DNA of 33,137 nt from Zoogloea sp. Lineage in GTDB: Bacteria; Pseudomonadota; Gammaproteobacteria; Burkholderiales; Rhodocyclaceae. This document shows, in pieces, positions 1-7,983 of this stretch; the stretch's first letter is position 1, and each line of letters starts with the position of its first letter. The notes beneath the pieces were generated by a model. That model made no database searches. It saw only the letters and a list, made by a program, of their open reading frames with translations, and was not told where the DNA came from. The position numbers and the translations under genes were made by a program. The DNA is taken from positions 1-33,137 of the forward strand of contig JAEUNU010000115.1 of the NCBI GenBank assembly GCA_016789125.1, read 5' to 3'.

Positions 1-122
1 GCGGCTTCCTCGCCCGCCGACATGACGGCGAACCGGGCGCCAAAACCATCTGGCTGGGGCTCCAGGAGATCGCCGTCTTTGTAGAAGGCGCCCGCTATGC
101 GCGGCAGTTCGGGGAGGGCTGA
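1..122 (+). mobile_element. IS4/Tn5-like transposase gene, C-terminal fragment
   Basis: Reading from base 3, an open frame runs in from outside the window and stops at TGA 120-122. It begins GFLARRHDGEPGAKTIWLG, which matches the conserved C-terminal segment of IS4-family (Tn5/IS50-like) transposases (a GFL-[AG]-RK-DGEPG-KT-W-G-Q pattern). About 39 residues are visible; the rest, including the catalytic DDE residues, lies to the left. The following bases (about 121-142, containing GTGTGTAATGGG) resemble the ACACA-type terminal inverted repeat of Tn5-like elements when read on the other strand, so the element probably ends just before the stop codon of the neighbouring glycosyltransferase gene. 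The IS boundary and target duplication are inferred; the left end of the element is not visible. Confidence 0.72.
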
Positions 123-143
123 GATGTGTGTAATGGGATGCCT

Positions 144-3100
144 TCATGGCCCGTAGGCGGCAAACCAGCTTGCCGCATGGTTCTCGAGGATGAAGCCGTC
201 GTGAACCCAGCGCTGTAGGGCCAGCCCGGCTTCGCGCAGAGCCTGGGGTTCGGCGAGCTGCTCGCGGATCGCCTTGATCCATTTTTCCGGTTCGTTGGGC
301 AGCCGGGTCACCGGCGCGTTCTGGTAGGGATGGATGTCGGTGCAGATCACCGGCCAGCCCATCGCGCCGTATTCGAGGAGGCGCAGATTGCTTTTTGCCT
401 CATTGAAGGCGTGCACCTCGAGGGGGGCGATGGCGAGGTCGAGGTCAAGGCGGGCCAGCGCCTTGGGGTAGGCGGTGAAGTCCAGCTCGAAGCCGTGGGA
501 TTCGTGCACGAAGGGCTTGAGTGGCTCCGGACACATGCCCATGAAGATCCAGTCGACCTCGTTGGCCAGGGCTTCGACCACCGGGTAGATGAGTTCCAGG
601 TCGCCCAGGTGCTGCTGGGCGCCGGCCCAGCCGACGCGGGGCTTCTTGCGGGGGAACCGCAGTGGAGCCACGTCGCCCCACAGGGACCACTCGAGGCAGT
701 TGGGCATGACCCGCACATCGTCGATCATGTCGGTGCACAGGTCGGCCAGGGGGCGGGTGCTGACGACGAGGCGGTCGGCCAGGCTCAGGCTGCGGCGCAG
801 CCGCGGGCGGGCGTCGCGGGGGCGCCGTTTGAAGGATGGATTCTTTTCGGGCAGCGCGGTGACCAGGTCGTCCATCGTGATGATGCGTCGCACGTGGGGC
901 AGGAAGCGGGCATAGCTCTCGAGGGCGTCGGTCTGGGGGTCGTCCACGGGCTGGTGCATGATGATCGCGTCGGGCGCGGCGCGGGCCAGTTCGACGGGGG
1001 TGAGTATGCGCACCGAGAAGGCCACCGGCGGCTCGCAGATCATCGTCTGGGCGAGGCCGGCCTTGGCGACAGCCCTCAGCGGGGCGCGCAGCCGGTACTC
1101 GCCGGCTCCGCCGGTGAGCGGGACGCCGAGGATGCGCGGCCGGTCGTGGAAGTTCGGGTCCCAGTCGATGGGGGCTACGTGCTCGACCTTGTAGGGCTCG
1201 ACGAGGCTCAGGTTGCGGTTGTAGGCCGGGTCGTGGGCCAGACGCGGTAGCCATTGCTCGAGGAGCTGGTCGTTGGCGTTGCGACTCTCGAGGATGAAGC
1301 GGAGCATGCCTTCCGGCTTGCGCTGGCTGGCGTGCATCGACACGCCGTTGAAGTGGATCAGTGTCGAGTAAGGTGTCCATACGATGCGGCTGCCGGCCTC
1401 GCCGGTGCGCAGGCACAGGTCGAGGGCGCCGTGGATCAGCGGATAGCGCGCGGCGTCCATTCCGCCGAGGCGGTCGAACAGCGATTTCCGGACCAACAGT
1501 GCGGAGCCGCTGACGGCGCTGACCTCCTGGTCGCAGAGGGCGCGGTCCATGTAGCAGGGCTCTGTGATCCCGGTGGTGTTGTTCCATGGGCTGCCGGCGC
1601 TGCCGCCGAGGCCGAGCACCCAGCCGGTATGCTGGACCTTGGCGGTCTCGGGATAGGTGAGGCGGGGCGCGACGATGCCGACCTCGCTGCGTTGGGCGAT
1701 CCCCATCAGGCGATCCAGCCATTCCTCCTGCACCACGTAGGTGTCGTTGTCGAGGAACAGCAGGTAATCGCCTTGCGCCACGGCGGCGCCGGTGTTGGCG
1801 CCGGCCGACCAGTTGAATTCGTCGGGTCGGGCGACGACCCGCGCGCGGCCCACCCACGGCGCGTCTGTCTCGAGGGTGGCGAGGAAGGCGAGGGTGTCGG
1901 GGTCGGTGCTGCCGTTGTCCACCACGATGATCTCGTAGTTGGGGTAGCGGGTGCGGGCGTGGATGCCGTCGAGCAGCGGGCGGAGGTATTCCTCCCGGTC
2001 GCGGGTCTGGATGACGATGCTGACGAGGGGAGCGTCGGGCCAGCGGTAGAGGACGCGCCGGACGCCGTCGGAGGGGCCGTCCAGGATGTCGGCCGAGAGG
2101 CCGCGCCGCGCGAGGTGATCGGCGAGGGCCGACTTTTCGGCCTCCGCGGCGACGGGCCGCGGGCGGCCTGCCGGGCGGTGGGCCAGCATCTGGCTGATGT
2201 GGCCGATGGCGGCGTCGCCGGCCTGGTCGATGACGCGCAGGGCGAGGTCGTAGTTGTGGGCGCCGGCATGGGCGCCGTAGCGCCCGGCGGACAGGAAGCT
2301 GTCCTTGGCGACCAGGGTGAAGCTGCCGAAATAGGCCTGGGCCCGCAGCAGGTCGAGGTTGAAGTCGGGCTTGAAGCGGGGCTGTACGTAGCCTGCCTCG
2401 GCGCCTCCAGCGGTGTCGAGGCTGTCCTCGTCGGGGTAGATGAGCTGCCAGCCGGGCTGGAGGTTGATGTAGTCGGCGATTACCTGCAGTGCATGGGGCT
2501 CGAGGGTGAGCCCCGGCTCGATGCGGGCGAGCCAGCTGCCCGGTGAGTTGGCTGCCATCTCGTCGATCACGTAGTCGATGTGGGCGGCGTCGCGCAGGGC
2601 CAGCCACTGCAGCTGGGGCGTGTCGGCGATGCCCTCGGGGGTCGGCAGGGCGGTGACGACGGTGAGCAGCCACTCGGGGTAGAGCTGGGCAGCGAGGCTG
2701 TCGAGGGTGTCGGCGAGCAGGCTCTCCTCGCCGGGCTGGAGGGCCAGCAGCAGGTGGGTGCCGGGGCGGCGATCCCATTTGAGCACCATGCGCTCGGCGA
2801 GGAGCTGGCCGTCGATCTCCTGGAGGGTCTGGCGGGAGCGCCAGATTTCGTAGAGAGCGTCGTCGGGCGTGGCGTCGGCCTTGCCCCGGCTTTGGGGCAA
2901 TGATGTGATCTGGCGCCTGTCCGGCGTGTTGGGGCTGGTCGCGGAGGGAGCGGGGGCCTGGCGCACCAGGGCGAGCACGGCGCGAGCTTCGTCGATGAAG
3001 CGTGCCTTCTCCGTGTGGATGGCCGGGAGCAGGCGGGCATTGTTGGCGCTGGCCGCGTCGGGGTCGGTTAGCAGCTGCAGGATGCGTTCGGCGACGCTGT

Positions 3101-3947
3101 CCAGGTGCCAGGGGAACACACGGTCTTCGGGGGCCAGCGTGTAGTCTTCGGGAGTGCTGCCGGCCCCGGCATCTGCGACGATCACTGCGCAGCCGAGCAG
3201 CGCGGCTTCGCGGGCGAGGCGGTCCTTGCCGGGGAAGTTGCCGAGGTCGACGAACACCCGGGCGCTGCGCAGGGTGTCGAGCACCTCGTTACGGCTCATC
3301 TTGACGATGCGCTTGATCTGCACGTCTGGCCGGGCGGCGGTGAGGCGTGCCTCGAGGGCGTCGAGGTCGACCACCACCTTTATCCCGGCATTGAGGGCGA
3401 CGCACGGCGGGCGGCTTTCCTGCGGGGTGCCGCCCGCGAAGCGCTCAGGTGTGTAGTCCGACAGGTGGCCGGCGTGCTTCAGCCCGAGGGCTTCGAGCAT
3501 GCGCAGGGCGTAGGCGCTCTGGGTGGCGTGGAAGACGTTTTCCCGGCGCAGGTGGTTGAGGTTGATCCGTGCGAGGGAGGCGAAGGCGTTGTCGACGCTC
3601 AGCCACCACAGGATGATGCGGGCCTGGCTGAAGTGGGCTGCCAGGTCGGCCAGCACCTCCGGAAGCACGACGATGCTGTCGGGAGTGTTGGGAATCTCCC
3701 CGGCGATGCGCAGCCGGTAGTGGGCGTATTCCTCGATCTCCATCTTGCGGGTGCCGAAGCTGATCGTGGTGCTGGCACCGATCTCGGCGTCGGGTGTCTC
3801 GCGCAGCAGGGCCACCTGGCCTTTGTCGAAGAAGACCACGAAGGTTTCGCTGTCGCCGCTGCCATGCAGCGCGTCGGACAATTGCAGCAGAGCCTCTGGC
3901 CCGCCGGTGCGGACGCCGTGGGGCAGCAGGATGTAGGTCTGGCTCAT
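144..3947 (-). CDS. multi-domain glycosyltransferase (GT4-like / GT2 / GT2 / GT4-like)
   Basis: This 1267-residue protein carries several glycosyltransferase folds. Residues about 1-330 are GT4-like (starts ILLPHGVRTGGPEALLQLS; ends with a C-lobe segment around REAALLGCAVIVAD). Residues about 390-620 form a divergent GT2 domain with YPDEDSLD near 502. Residues about 638-900 form a canonical GT2 domain (VSIVIQTRDR, VVDNGSTD, and the DXD-like LDNDTY near 730). Residues about 935-1267 form a second GT4-like domain (VGWAGAQQHLGDLE near 1104; NLRLLEYGAMGWPVI near 1190). Such large fusions extend O-antigen or other surface glycans at the cytoplasmic membrane; no transmembrane segment is obvious. 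It is the last gene of the glycan operon, its ATG overlaps the glf stop by 4 bp, and its own stop lies about 20 bp from the IS4-like transposase stop. Donor and acceptor sugars cannot be read from sequence. Confidence 0.88.
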   Translation of the reverse strand: MSQTYILLPHGVRTGGPEALLQLSDALHGSGDSETFVVFFDKGQVALLRETPDAEIGASTTISFGTRKMEIEEYAHYRLRIAGEIPNTPDSIVVLPEVLADLAAHFSQARIILWWLSVDNAFASLARINLNHLRRENVFHATQSAYALRMLEALGLKHAGHLSDYTPERFAGGTPQESRPPCVALNAGIKVVVDLDALEARLTAARPDVQIKRIVKMSRNEVLDTLRSARVFVDLGNFPGKDRLAREAALLGCAVIVADAGAGSTPEDYTLAPEDRVFPWHLDSVAERILQLLTDPDAASANNARLLPAIHTEKARFIDEARAVLALVRQAPAPSATSPNTPDRRQITSLPQSRGKADATPDDALYEIWRSRQTLQEIDGQLLAERMVLKWDRRPGTHLLLALQPGEESLLADTLDSLAAQLYPEWLLTVVTALPTPEGIADTPQLQWLALRDAAHIDYVIDEMAANSPGSWLARIEPGLTLEPHALQVIADYINLQPGWQLIYPDEDSLDTAGGAEAGYVQPRFKPDFNLDLLRAQAYFGSFTLVAKDSFLSAGRYGAHAGAHNYDLALRVIDQAGDAAIGHISQMLAHRPAGRPRPVAAEAEKSALADHLARRGLSADILDGPSDGVRRVLYRWPDAPLVSIVIQTRDREEYLRPLLDGIHARTRYPNYEIIVVDNGSTDPDTLAFLATLETDAPWVGRARVVARPDEFNWSAGANTGAAVAQGDYLLFLDNDTYVVQEEWLDRLMGIAQRSEVGIVAPRLTYPETAKVQHTGWVLGLGGSAGSPWNNTTGITEPCYMDRALCDQEVSAVSGSALLVRKSLFDRLGGMDAARYPLIHGALDLCLRTGEAGSRIVWTPYSTLIHFNGVSMHASQRKPEGMLRFILESRNANDQLLEQWLPRLAHDPAYNRNLSLVEPYKVEHVAPIDWDPNFHDRPRILGVPLTGGAGEYRLRAPLRAVAKAGLAQTMICEPPVAFSVRILTPVELARAAPDAIIMHQPVDDPQTDALESYARFLPHVRRIITMDDLVTALPEKNPSFKRRPRDARPRLRRSLSLADRLVVSTRPLADLCTDMIDDVRVMPNCLEWSLWGDVAPLRFPRKKPRVGWAGAQQHLGDLELIYPVVEALANEVDWIFMGMCPEPLKPFVHESHGFELDFTAYPKALARLDLDLAIAPLEVHAFNEAKSNLRLLEYGAMGWPVICTDIHPYQNAPVTRLPNEPEKWIKAIREQLAEPQALREAGLALQRWVHDGFILENHAASWFAAYGP

Positions 3948-5068
3948 GTTTCGTGTCCTTGTCCGGTGAAGCGCTGGATGAGGTGGCCGGCGGTGGCGAG
4001 GGCGGCGCCAACGGCCTGGTCCATGTTGTAGTAGCGGTATTCCGCCAGGCGCCCGACGAAGCTCACGTCGTCACGGGCGTCGGCCATCTCCCGGTAGCGC
4101 CGGTACAGGGCCTCGTTGGCGGGGCGGGGCACCGGGTAGTAGGGCTCGCCTTCCGCCTGGGGGTATTCGCGCACGATGGAGGTGCCGGCTGCCTGCTGGC
4201 CGGTGAGGTGCTTGAATTCGGTGATGCGGGTGTAGTCGTGGGTATTGGGGTAGTTGACGGTGCCGACGGGCTGGTATTGCCGGGTGCCGGCCAGGTGTTC
4301 GTGCTCGAAGCGCAGACTGCGATAGGGCAGCGGGCCGTGGCAGTAGTCGAAGAAGGCGTCGATCGGGCCGGTGTAAACCACGTGCCGGGCGGGGTGGAGG
4401 CTGCGCCCGGCGAGGTAGTCGACGCCCAGTTCGACGCAGATCAGTGGGTGGTCGAGCATGCGCCGGAACATCTCGGTGTAGCCCGCGGCGGGCATGGCCT
4501 GGTGGGTGTCGGTGAAGTAGCGGTCGTCGTCGTTGCTGCGGGTGGGGATGCGCGCGGCCACGCCGGCGGCGAGTTCGGAGAGGTCCAGCCCCCATTGCTT
4601 GCGGGTGTAGCCGCGGAAGAACTTCTCGCACAGGTCGTGGCCGACCGAGCCGAGCACCACCTCCTCGCTGGTCCGCGGGTGCTCGACGGGTACACGCACC
4701 GACTCGAGGTGGGCCGCCACGCCGGCTTCGTCGAGGTCAAGTCCGTAGAGGCGGTTGATGGTGGTCCGGTTGATCGGGATCGGGAGCAACTGGCCGTCCA
4801 CCTCGGCCAGCACCCGGTGCTCGTAGGGGCGCCAGTCGGTGAAGCGGGAGAGGTGGCGGAAGATGCGCCCGGCGTTGGTGTGGAAGATGTGGGGGCCGTA
4901 GCGGTGCACCTGCAGGCCGTGGGCGTCGGTCTCGTCGAAGGCGTTGCCGCCGATGTGGGGGCGGCGCTCGATCAGCTTGACGGGGATGCCGTGGTCGGCC
5001 AGCTCGCGGGCGACGGTAGCCCCGGCAAAGCCGGCCCCGACGACGAGGATGGGGAGGGTGTGGCTCAT
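3944..5068 (-). CDS. glf: UDP-galactopyranose mutase
   Basis: The enzyme interconverts UDP-galactopyranose and UDP-galactofuranose using reduced FAD, supplying Galf for surface glycans. The 374-residue length is normal for bacterial Glf. The N-terminus has the FAD-binding Rossmann motif VVGAGFAGATVARELADHG followed by an acidic residue ending beta-2 (LIERRPHIGGNAFD). Further family signatures are YGPHIFHT, the NRTTINRLYG segment, the FRGYTRKQWG segment, and the C-terminal FVGRLAEYRYYNMDQAVGAAL that closes the FAD site. The gene overlaps the GT2 gene upstream and the large glycosyltransferase downstream by 4 bp each (ATGA junctions), so translational coupling is likely. Its presence implies that the glycan made by this operon contains galactofuranose. 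Confidence 0.95.
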   Translation of the reverse strand: MSHTLPILVVGAGFAGATVARELADHGIPVKLIERRPHIGGNAFDETDAHGLQVHRYGPHIFHTNAGRIFRHLSRFTDWRPYEHRVLAEVDGQLLPIPINRTTINRLYGLDLDEAGVAAHLESVRVPVEHPRTSEEVVLGSVGHDLCEKFFRGYTRKQWGLDLSELAAGVAARIPTRSNDDDRYFTDTHQAMPAAGYTEMFRRMLDHPLICVELGVDYLAGRSLHPARHVVYTGPIDAFFDYCHGPLPYRSLRFEHEHLAGTRQYQPVGTVNYPNTHDYTRITEFKHLTGQQAAGTSIVREYPQAEGEPYYPVPRPANEALYRRYREMADARDDVSFVGRLAEYRYYNMDQAVGAALATAGHLIQRFTGQGHET

Positions 5069-6294
5069 GCTTCAGTGCTCCCGGCGGATCGGCTGCCCGG
5101 AAGCAGGTGTTCGGTGAGGTCTTCAATGCTGATGATGTCTTCGTCACCGACCACGCTGGCCAACGCCGGCCGATCTGCCTCGGCGCAGAGGAAGAGGGCC
5201 CGGCCACGCCAGGTGCCGGCTTCGTCTGTCGAATCGATTGTGGTTACGTGCCGCTTCATCACCGCGTGGATGCGTGCCAACTCGGCCTGACGGTAGAGCA
5301 CGAGCTCCTCGAGCCAGCTGCGTCCTGCGAGAATGCGTCTTGCCAGCTCAACGACGGCAAGGTGGTCCAGGCCGGCAATGCGGTCGTCGGGCCTCACGAG
5401 CTGGGCGCGCAGACGTGCGGCGAGCTCCAGCGCGTCGGCGTAACGGCCGGCGTTGAACAGGTTGTGAAAGCATTCCCCGAGCCGCGTGAGGTAGATCTTG
5501 CGGGCCGCCTCGGTCAGACGCAGCCAGGTGTTCTCGTTTACGTTCAGGTCGGGCTGCAGGAGGGCCCGGTCGACGAGAAGGTCGAGGCCGCCGCGTACGC
5601 GCTCGAGGTAGGCGGGCTGCATCACCAGCGTGGAGCCGAGGTTGACGCGTTCAGGCTCGCCTGCGTGGGTCACGATGAAGTGATAGAACGCCCGCCGCGC
5701 AAAGATGATCTCGCCGTGTGTGAGCAGGTGCGCCAGCTTGTTGAACTCGTAGAAACTGTATTCGCCGGGAATCAGCGCACGGCGGATTGCATCGCGGCGA
5801 TAGAGGCCGAGCTCGGGCCAGTGGCTGGTGCTGGCGAGGTAGTCCAGCAGCCCTGAGAAATCACCCCGGCCGATCTGGTGCACCTCCGGCACATGGTTGT
5901 AGATGAAGACTTCGTTGTTTGCCCGGTTGATATAATGGATCGGAGCGTACAGTGCGCTTGCCCACGGGCACTGGCGCATTGCGTCCAGGTAGTCCTCTAC
6001 GACCGCTGCATCGAGCTCGTCGTCGTCGCCGAGGCCGATGACGAAGTCGTGGCGGGCTTGGGCGAGGACTGCGAAGAGCTGTTCGCCGCCGCTGGTGTGG
6101 CGGGTCTGGCGGACAAGCCGCAGTTCGGGCCGGCCGGCGAAGGGGGCAAGGGCTTCGTCGTAGCCGTCGTCGGGCTGGTTGATGCAGACGACGATCTCGA
6201 GCGGGCTGCGCCAGCTCTGGGCGAACAGACTGTTGAGCGTTCTGGCGAGGAGTGCCGGGCGCTGGTAGCTCGGGATGGCGATGGTCAGGGACAT
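5065..6294 (-). CDS. glycosyltransferase family 2
   Basis: This 409-residue protein starts with the GT2 (GT-A fold) signature MSLTIAIPSYQRPALLARTLNSLF. It carries a nucleotide-sugar/metal-binding acidic cluster, IGLGDDDELDA, near residue 90. Residues about 1-230 form the catalytic domain; the remaining roughly 180 residues are mostly helical and I do not recognise them. No transmembrane segment is apparent. The start ATG overlaps the end of the transketolase C-terminal subunit gene by 10 bp, with a purine-rich GAAGGGG upstream as possible ribosome site, and the stop overlaps glf by 4 bp. It probably adds one residue of the repeat unit, perhaps the unusual sugar made by the upstream genes; this is inference from context only. 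Confidence 0.85.
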   Translation of the reverse strand: MSLTIAIPSYQRPALLARTLNSLFAQSWRSPLEIVVCINQPDDGYDEALAPFAGRPELRLVRQTRHTSGGEQLFAVLAQARHDFVIGLGDDDELDAAVVEDYLDAMRQCPWASALYAPIHYINRANNEVFIYNHVPEVHQIGRGDFSGLLDYLASTSHWPELGLYRRDAIRRALIPGEYSFYEFNKLAHLLTHGEIIFARRAFYHFIVTHAGEPERVNLGSTLVMQPAYLERVRGGLDLLVDRALLQPDLNVNENTWLRLTEAARKIYLTRLGECFHNLFNAGRYADALELAARLRAQLVRPDDRIAGLDHLAVVELARRILAGRSWLEELVLYRQAELARIHAVMKRHVTTIDSTDEAGTWRGRALFLCAEADRPALASVVGDEDIISIEDLTEHLLPGSRSAGSTEA

Positions 6295-7163
6295 GTCGGG
6301 GCCCCTTCGGGCAGGGAGGGTGATAGGGGGTGCGCGGGCGGCGGCGTCAGGGCTTCGATGGTTACCTGCGTGTCGATCCCGGCGGCGTTCTTCGCCTCAA
6401 GGAGCCAGGAGCCGAAGCCGCAGTCTGCGTAGTGGTCCTCCACGCTGACGATTGCCTGCCATGCGGCGAGCTGGTCAAGCTGCCGGGCCTTGTGGCGTGC
6501 TCCCCACAGGGGGAGTGAGTGAACCGCATGGCCAGCAAGGAGCGGATCTGCCTCGACGCGGCGCAGCGTGGCGGCAAGCGTGGTGCCGGTGCACAGGAAG
6601 CTGCGTCCGCTGCCGTCACCCTCGCGTAGCGTGAGCCATTCTCCAGGGCTGACCCTCGGTGGGGCTGCGTGCAGCGAGGGCTCTCCGGCCTTGCCTAGGC
6701 GGAGGTAGGCCGGGCCGGGGGAGTCGGCGAGGTAACGCATGCAGGCCCTCACTTCCTGCGGGTCACCCGGGGCTGCGATGAGCATGTTGGGCAGCATCCG
6801 CACCAGCCCGTAGTCCTGCACCGCGTGGTGGGAGTACCCCAGGTTGCCGTAAGCAAGACCGCCTCCGACGGCTACGATGGTCACCGGTAGCACATGGTGG
6901 TCGACGTCATTGCGCAATTGTTCGGCGCACCGGAAGGTCGGAAAGTTGGCGATTGAATAGGCGAAGACCCGGCAGCCTTCGGAGGCAAGTCCTGCAGCCA
7001 GGCCGAGCATGTTCTGCTCGGCGACGCCGGCATTGAAGAAGCGGTCGGGGAAACGTTCGGCGAAGGGCTCGATGACCGACCAGCCGAGATCTCCCACCAG
7101 GAGGACGACCTTGTCGTCGGATTCCGCCTGGGCGACGAGTTCGGCGATGAAGGCGTCACGCAT
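6285..7163 (-). CDS. transketolase-like protein, C-terminal (pyrimidine-binding) subunit
   Basis: The protein corresponds to the pyrimidine-binding and C-terminal domains of transketolase, as in split transketolases and DXS-like enzymes. Signatures are VVLLVGDLGWSV, then FNAGVAEQNMLGLAAGLA with the conserved catalytic Glu that activates thiamine diphosphate, and GYSHHAVQDYGLVRMLPNM. I place the start at the ATG ending at 7163 (292 residues) because GGAGG lies 6 nt upstream; an in-frame ATG at 7184 would add seven residues. The gene overlaps the N-terminal subunit gene by 8 bp, so the two should form one heteromeric ThDP enzyme. In this operon it may transfer a two-carbon ketol unit to a keto-sugar nucleotide rather than act in the pentose phosphate pathway; that role is inferred. 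Confidence 0.87.
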   Translation of the reverse strand: MRDAFIAELVAQAESDDKVVLLVGDLGWSVIEPFAERFPDRFFNAGVAEQNMLGLAAGLASEGCRVFAYSIANFPTFRCAEQLRNDVDHHVLPVTIVAVGGGLAYGNLGYSHHAVQDYGLVRMLPNMLIAAPGDPQEVRACMRYLADSPGPAYLRLGKAGEPSLHAAPPRVSPGEWLTLREGDGSGRSFLCTGTTLAATLRRVEADPLLAGHAVHSLPLWGARHKARQLDQLAAWQAIVSVEDHYADCGFGSWLLEAKNAAGIDTQVTIEALTPPPAHPLSPSLPEGAPTCP

Positions 7164-7983
7164 GGTGGGCCTCCAGTTCGGCAAGGGCCTGGGTGAGCTG
7201 GGCGGCGTCAGGGCTGCGATAGTGCCAGGCGACCTGGTCTTCCATGAACGAGACGCCCTTGCCTTTTGTGGTGTGGGCGATCAGGGCGCTGGGCTGGCCC
7301 GGTTGGGCCTCGCCGAGGGCTGCCTGCAGCGCCTCGTGATTGTGGCCGTCCACCTCGCGGACAGCCCAGCCGAAGGCCCGCAGCTTGTCGGCGAGGGGTT
7401 CGAGGCCGAGAGTGCGAGTGATGCTGGTGAGGCTCTGAAGCTTGTTGTAGTCGATGATCGCGTGAAGCCGGTCGAGTTTGTGGTGGGCGGCGAACATGAA
7501 GGCTTCCCAGTTGCTGCCTTCGTCCAGTTCGCCGTCGCTCATCAGCACAAAGACCCGGGAGGGCGCGCGCACTCGGCGCAAAGCGAGGGCCTTGCCGGCA
7601 CCGAAGGGCAGGCCGTGGCCGAGGGAGCCAGTGGAGAACTCTGCGCCCGGGACACTGTGGCTGATGTGGTTGAGGAGCGGGCTGTCGGGGGCGCCGTAGC
7701 TGTCGAGCCAGGCGCGTGGGAAGAATCCGGTCTCGGCCAGCGCAGCATAGACTGCGACGCAGGCGTGGCCCTTGCTCAGGATGAAACGGTCGCGCCGAGC
7801 GGCCCGGGGATTCGCCGGGTCAAGCTTCAGCACTGCGCCGTACAGCACCGCGACGATGTCGGCGATGGAGAGGGCGCTGCCGATGTGCGACGCGCGTGCC
7901 TGCGTCACCATCCGGAGGGCGTGCCGGCGGATCTGCAGCGCGAGCGTGCGGGTCAGCTGAGGAGAGCCAGGATCTGGTCGCAT
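7156..7983 (-). CDS. transketolase-like protein, N-terminal (ThDP diphosphate-binding) subunit
   Basis: This 275-residue protein matches the N-terminal third of transketolase. It has RASHIGSALSIADIVAVLY, the ILSKGHACVAVYAAL segment, TGSLGHGLPFGAGKAL, and a ThDP/Mg-binding motif SDGELDEGSNWEA followed about 20 residues later by IIDYNKLQ. The first motif residue is Ser instead of the usual Gly, a common variation in split forms. Its partner is the next gene, which overlaps it by 8 bp. The start overlaps the stop of the GNAT-aminotransferase gene by 31 bp. Split transketolase pairs inside glycan clusters usually belong to sugar modification; the expected substrate here is the CDP-4-keto-dideoxyhexose from RfbH, by inference. 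Confidence 0.88.
   Translation of the reverse strand: MRPDPGSPQLTRTLALQIRRHALRMVTQARASHIGSALSIADIVAVLYGAVLKLDPANPRAARRDRFILSKGHACVAVYAALAETGFFPRAWLDSYGAPDSPLLNHISHSVPGAEFSTGSLGHGLPFGAGKALALRRVRAPSRVFVLMSDGELDEGSNWEAFMFAAHHKLDRLHAIIDYNKLQSLTSITRTLGLEPLADKLRAFGWAVREVDGHNHEALQAALGEAQPGQPSALIAHTTKGKGVSFMEDQVAWHYRSPDAAQLTQALAELEAHHA

Noticed and set aside
330-2546. Plus-strand open frames opposite the large glycosyltransferase
   Set aside because: Composition is typical antisense shadow; the minus-strand protein has several glycosyltransferase domains.
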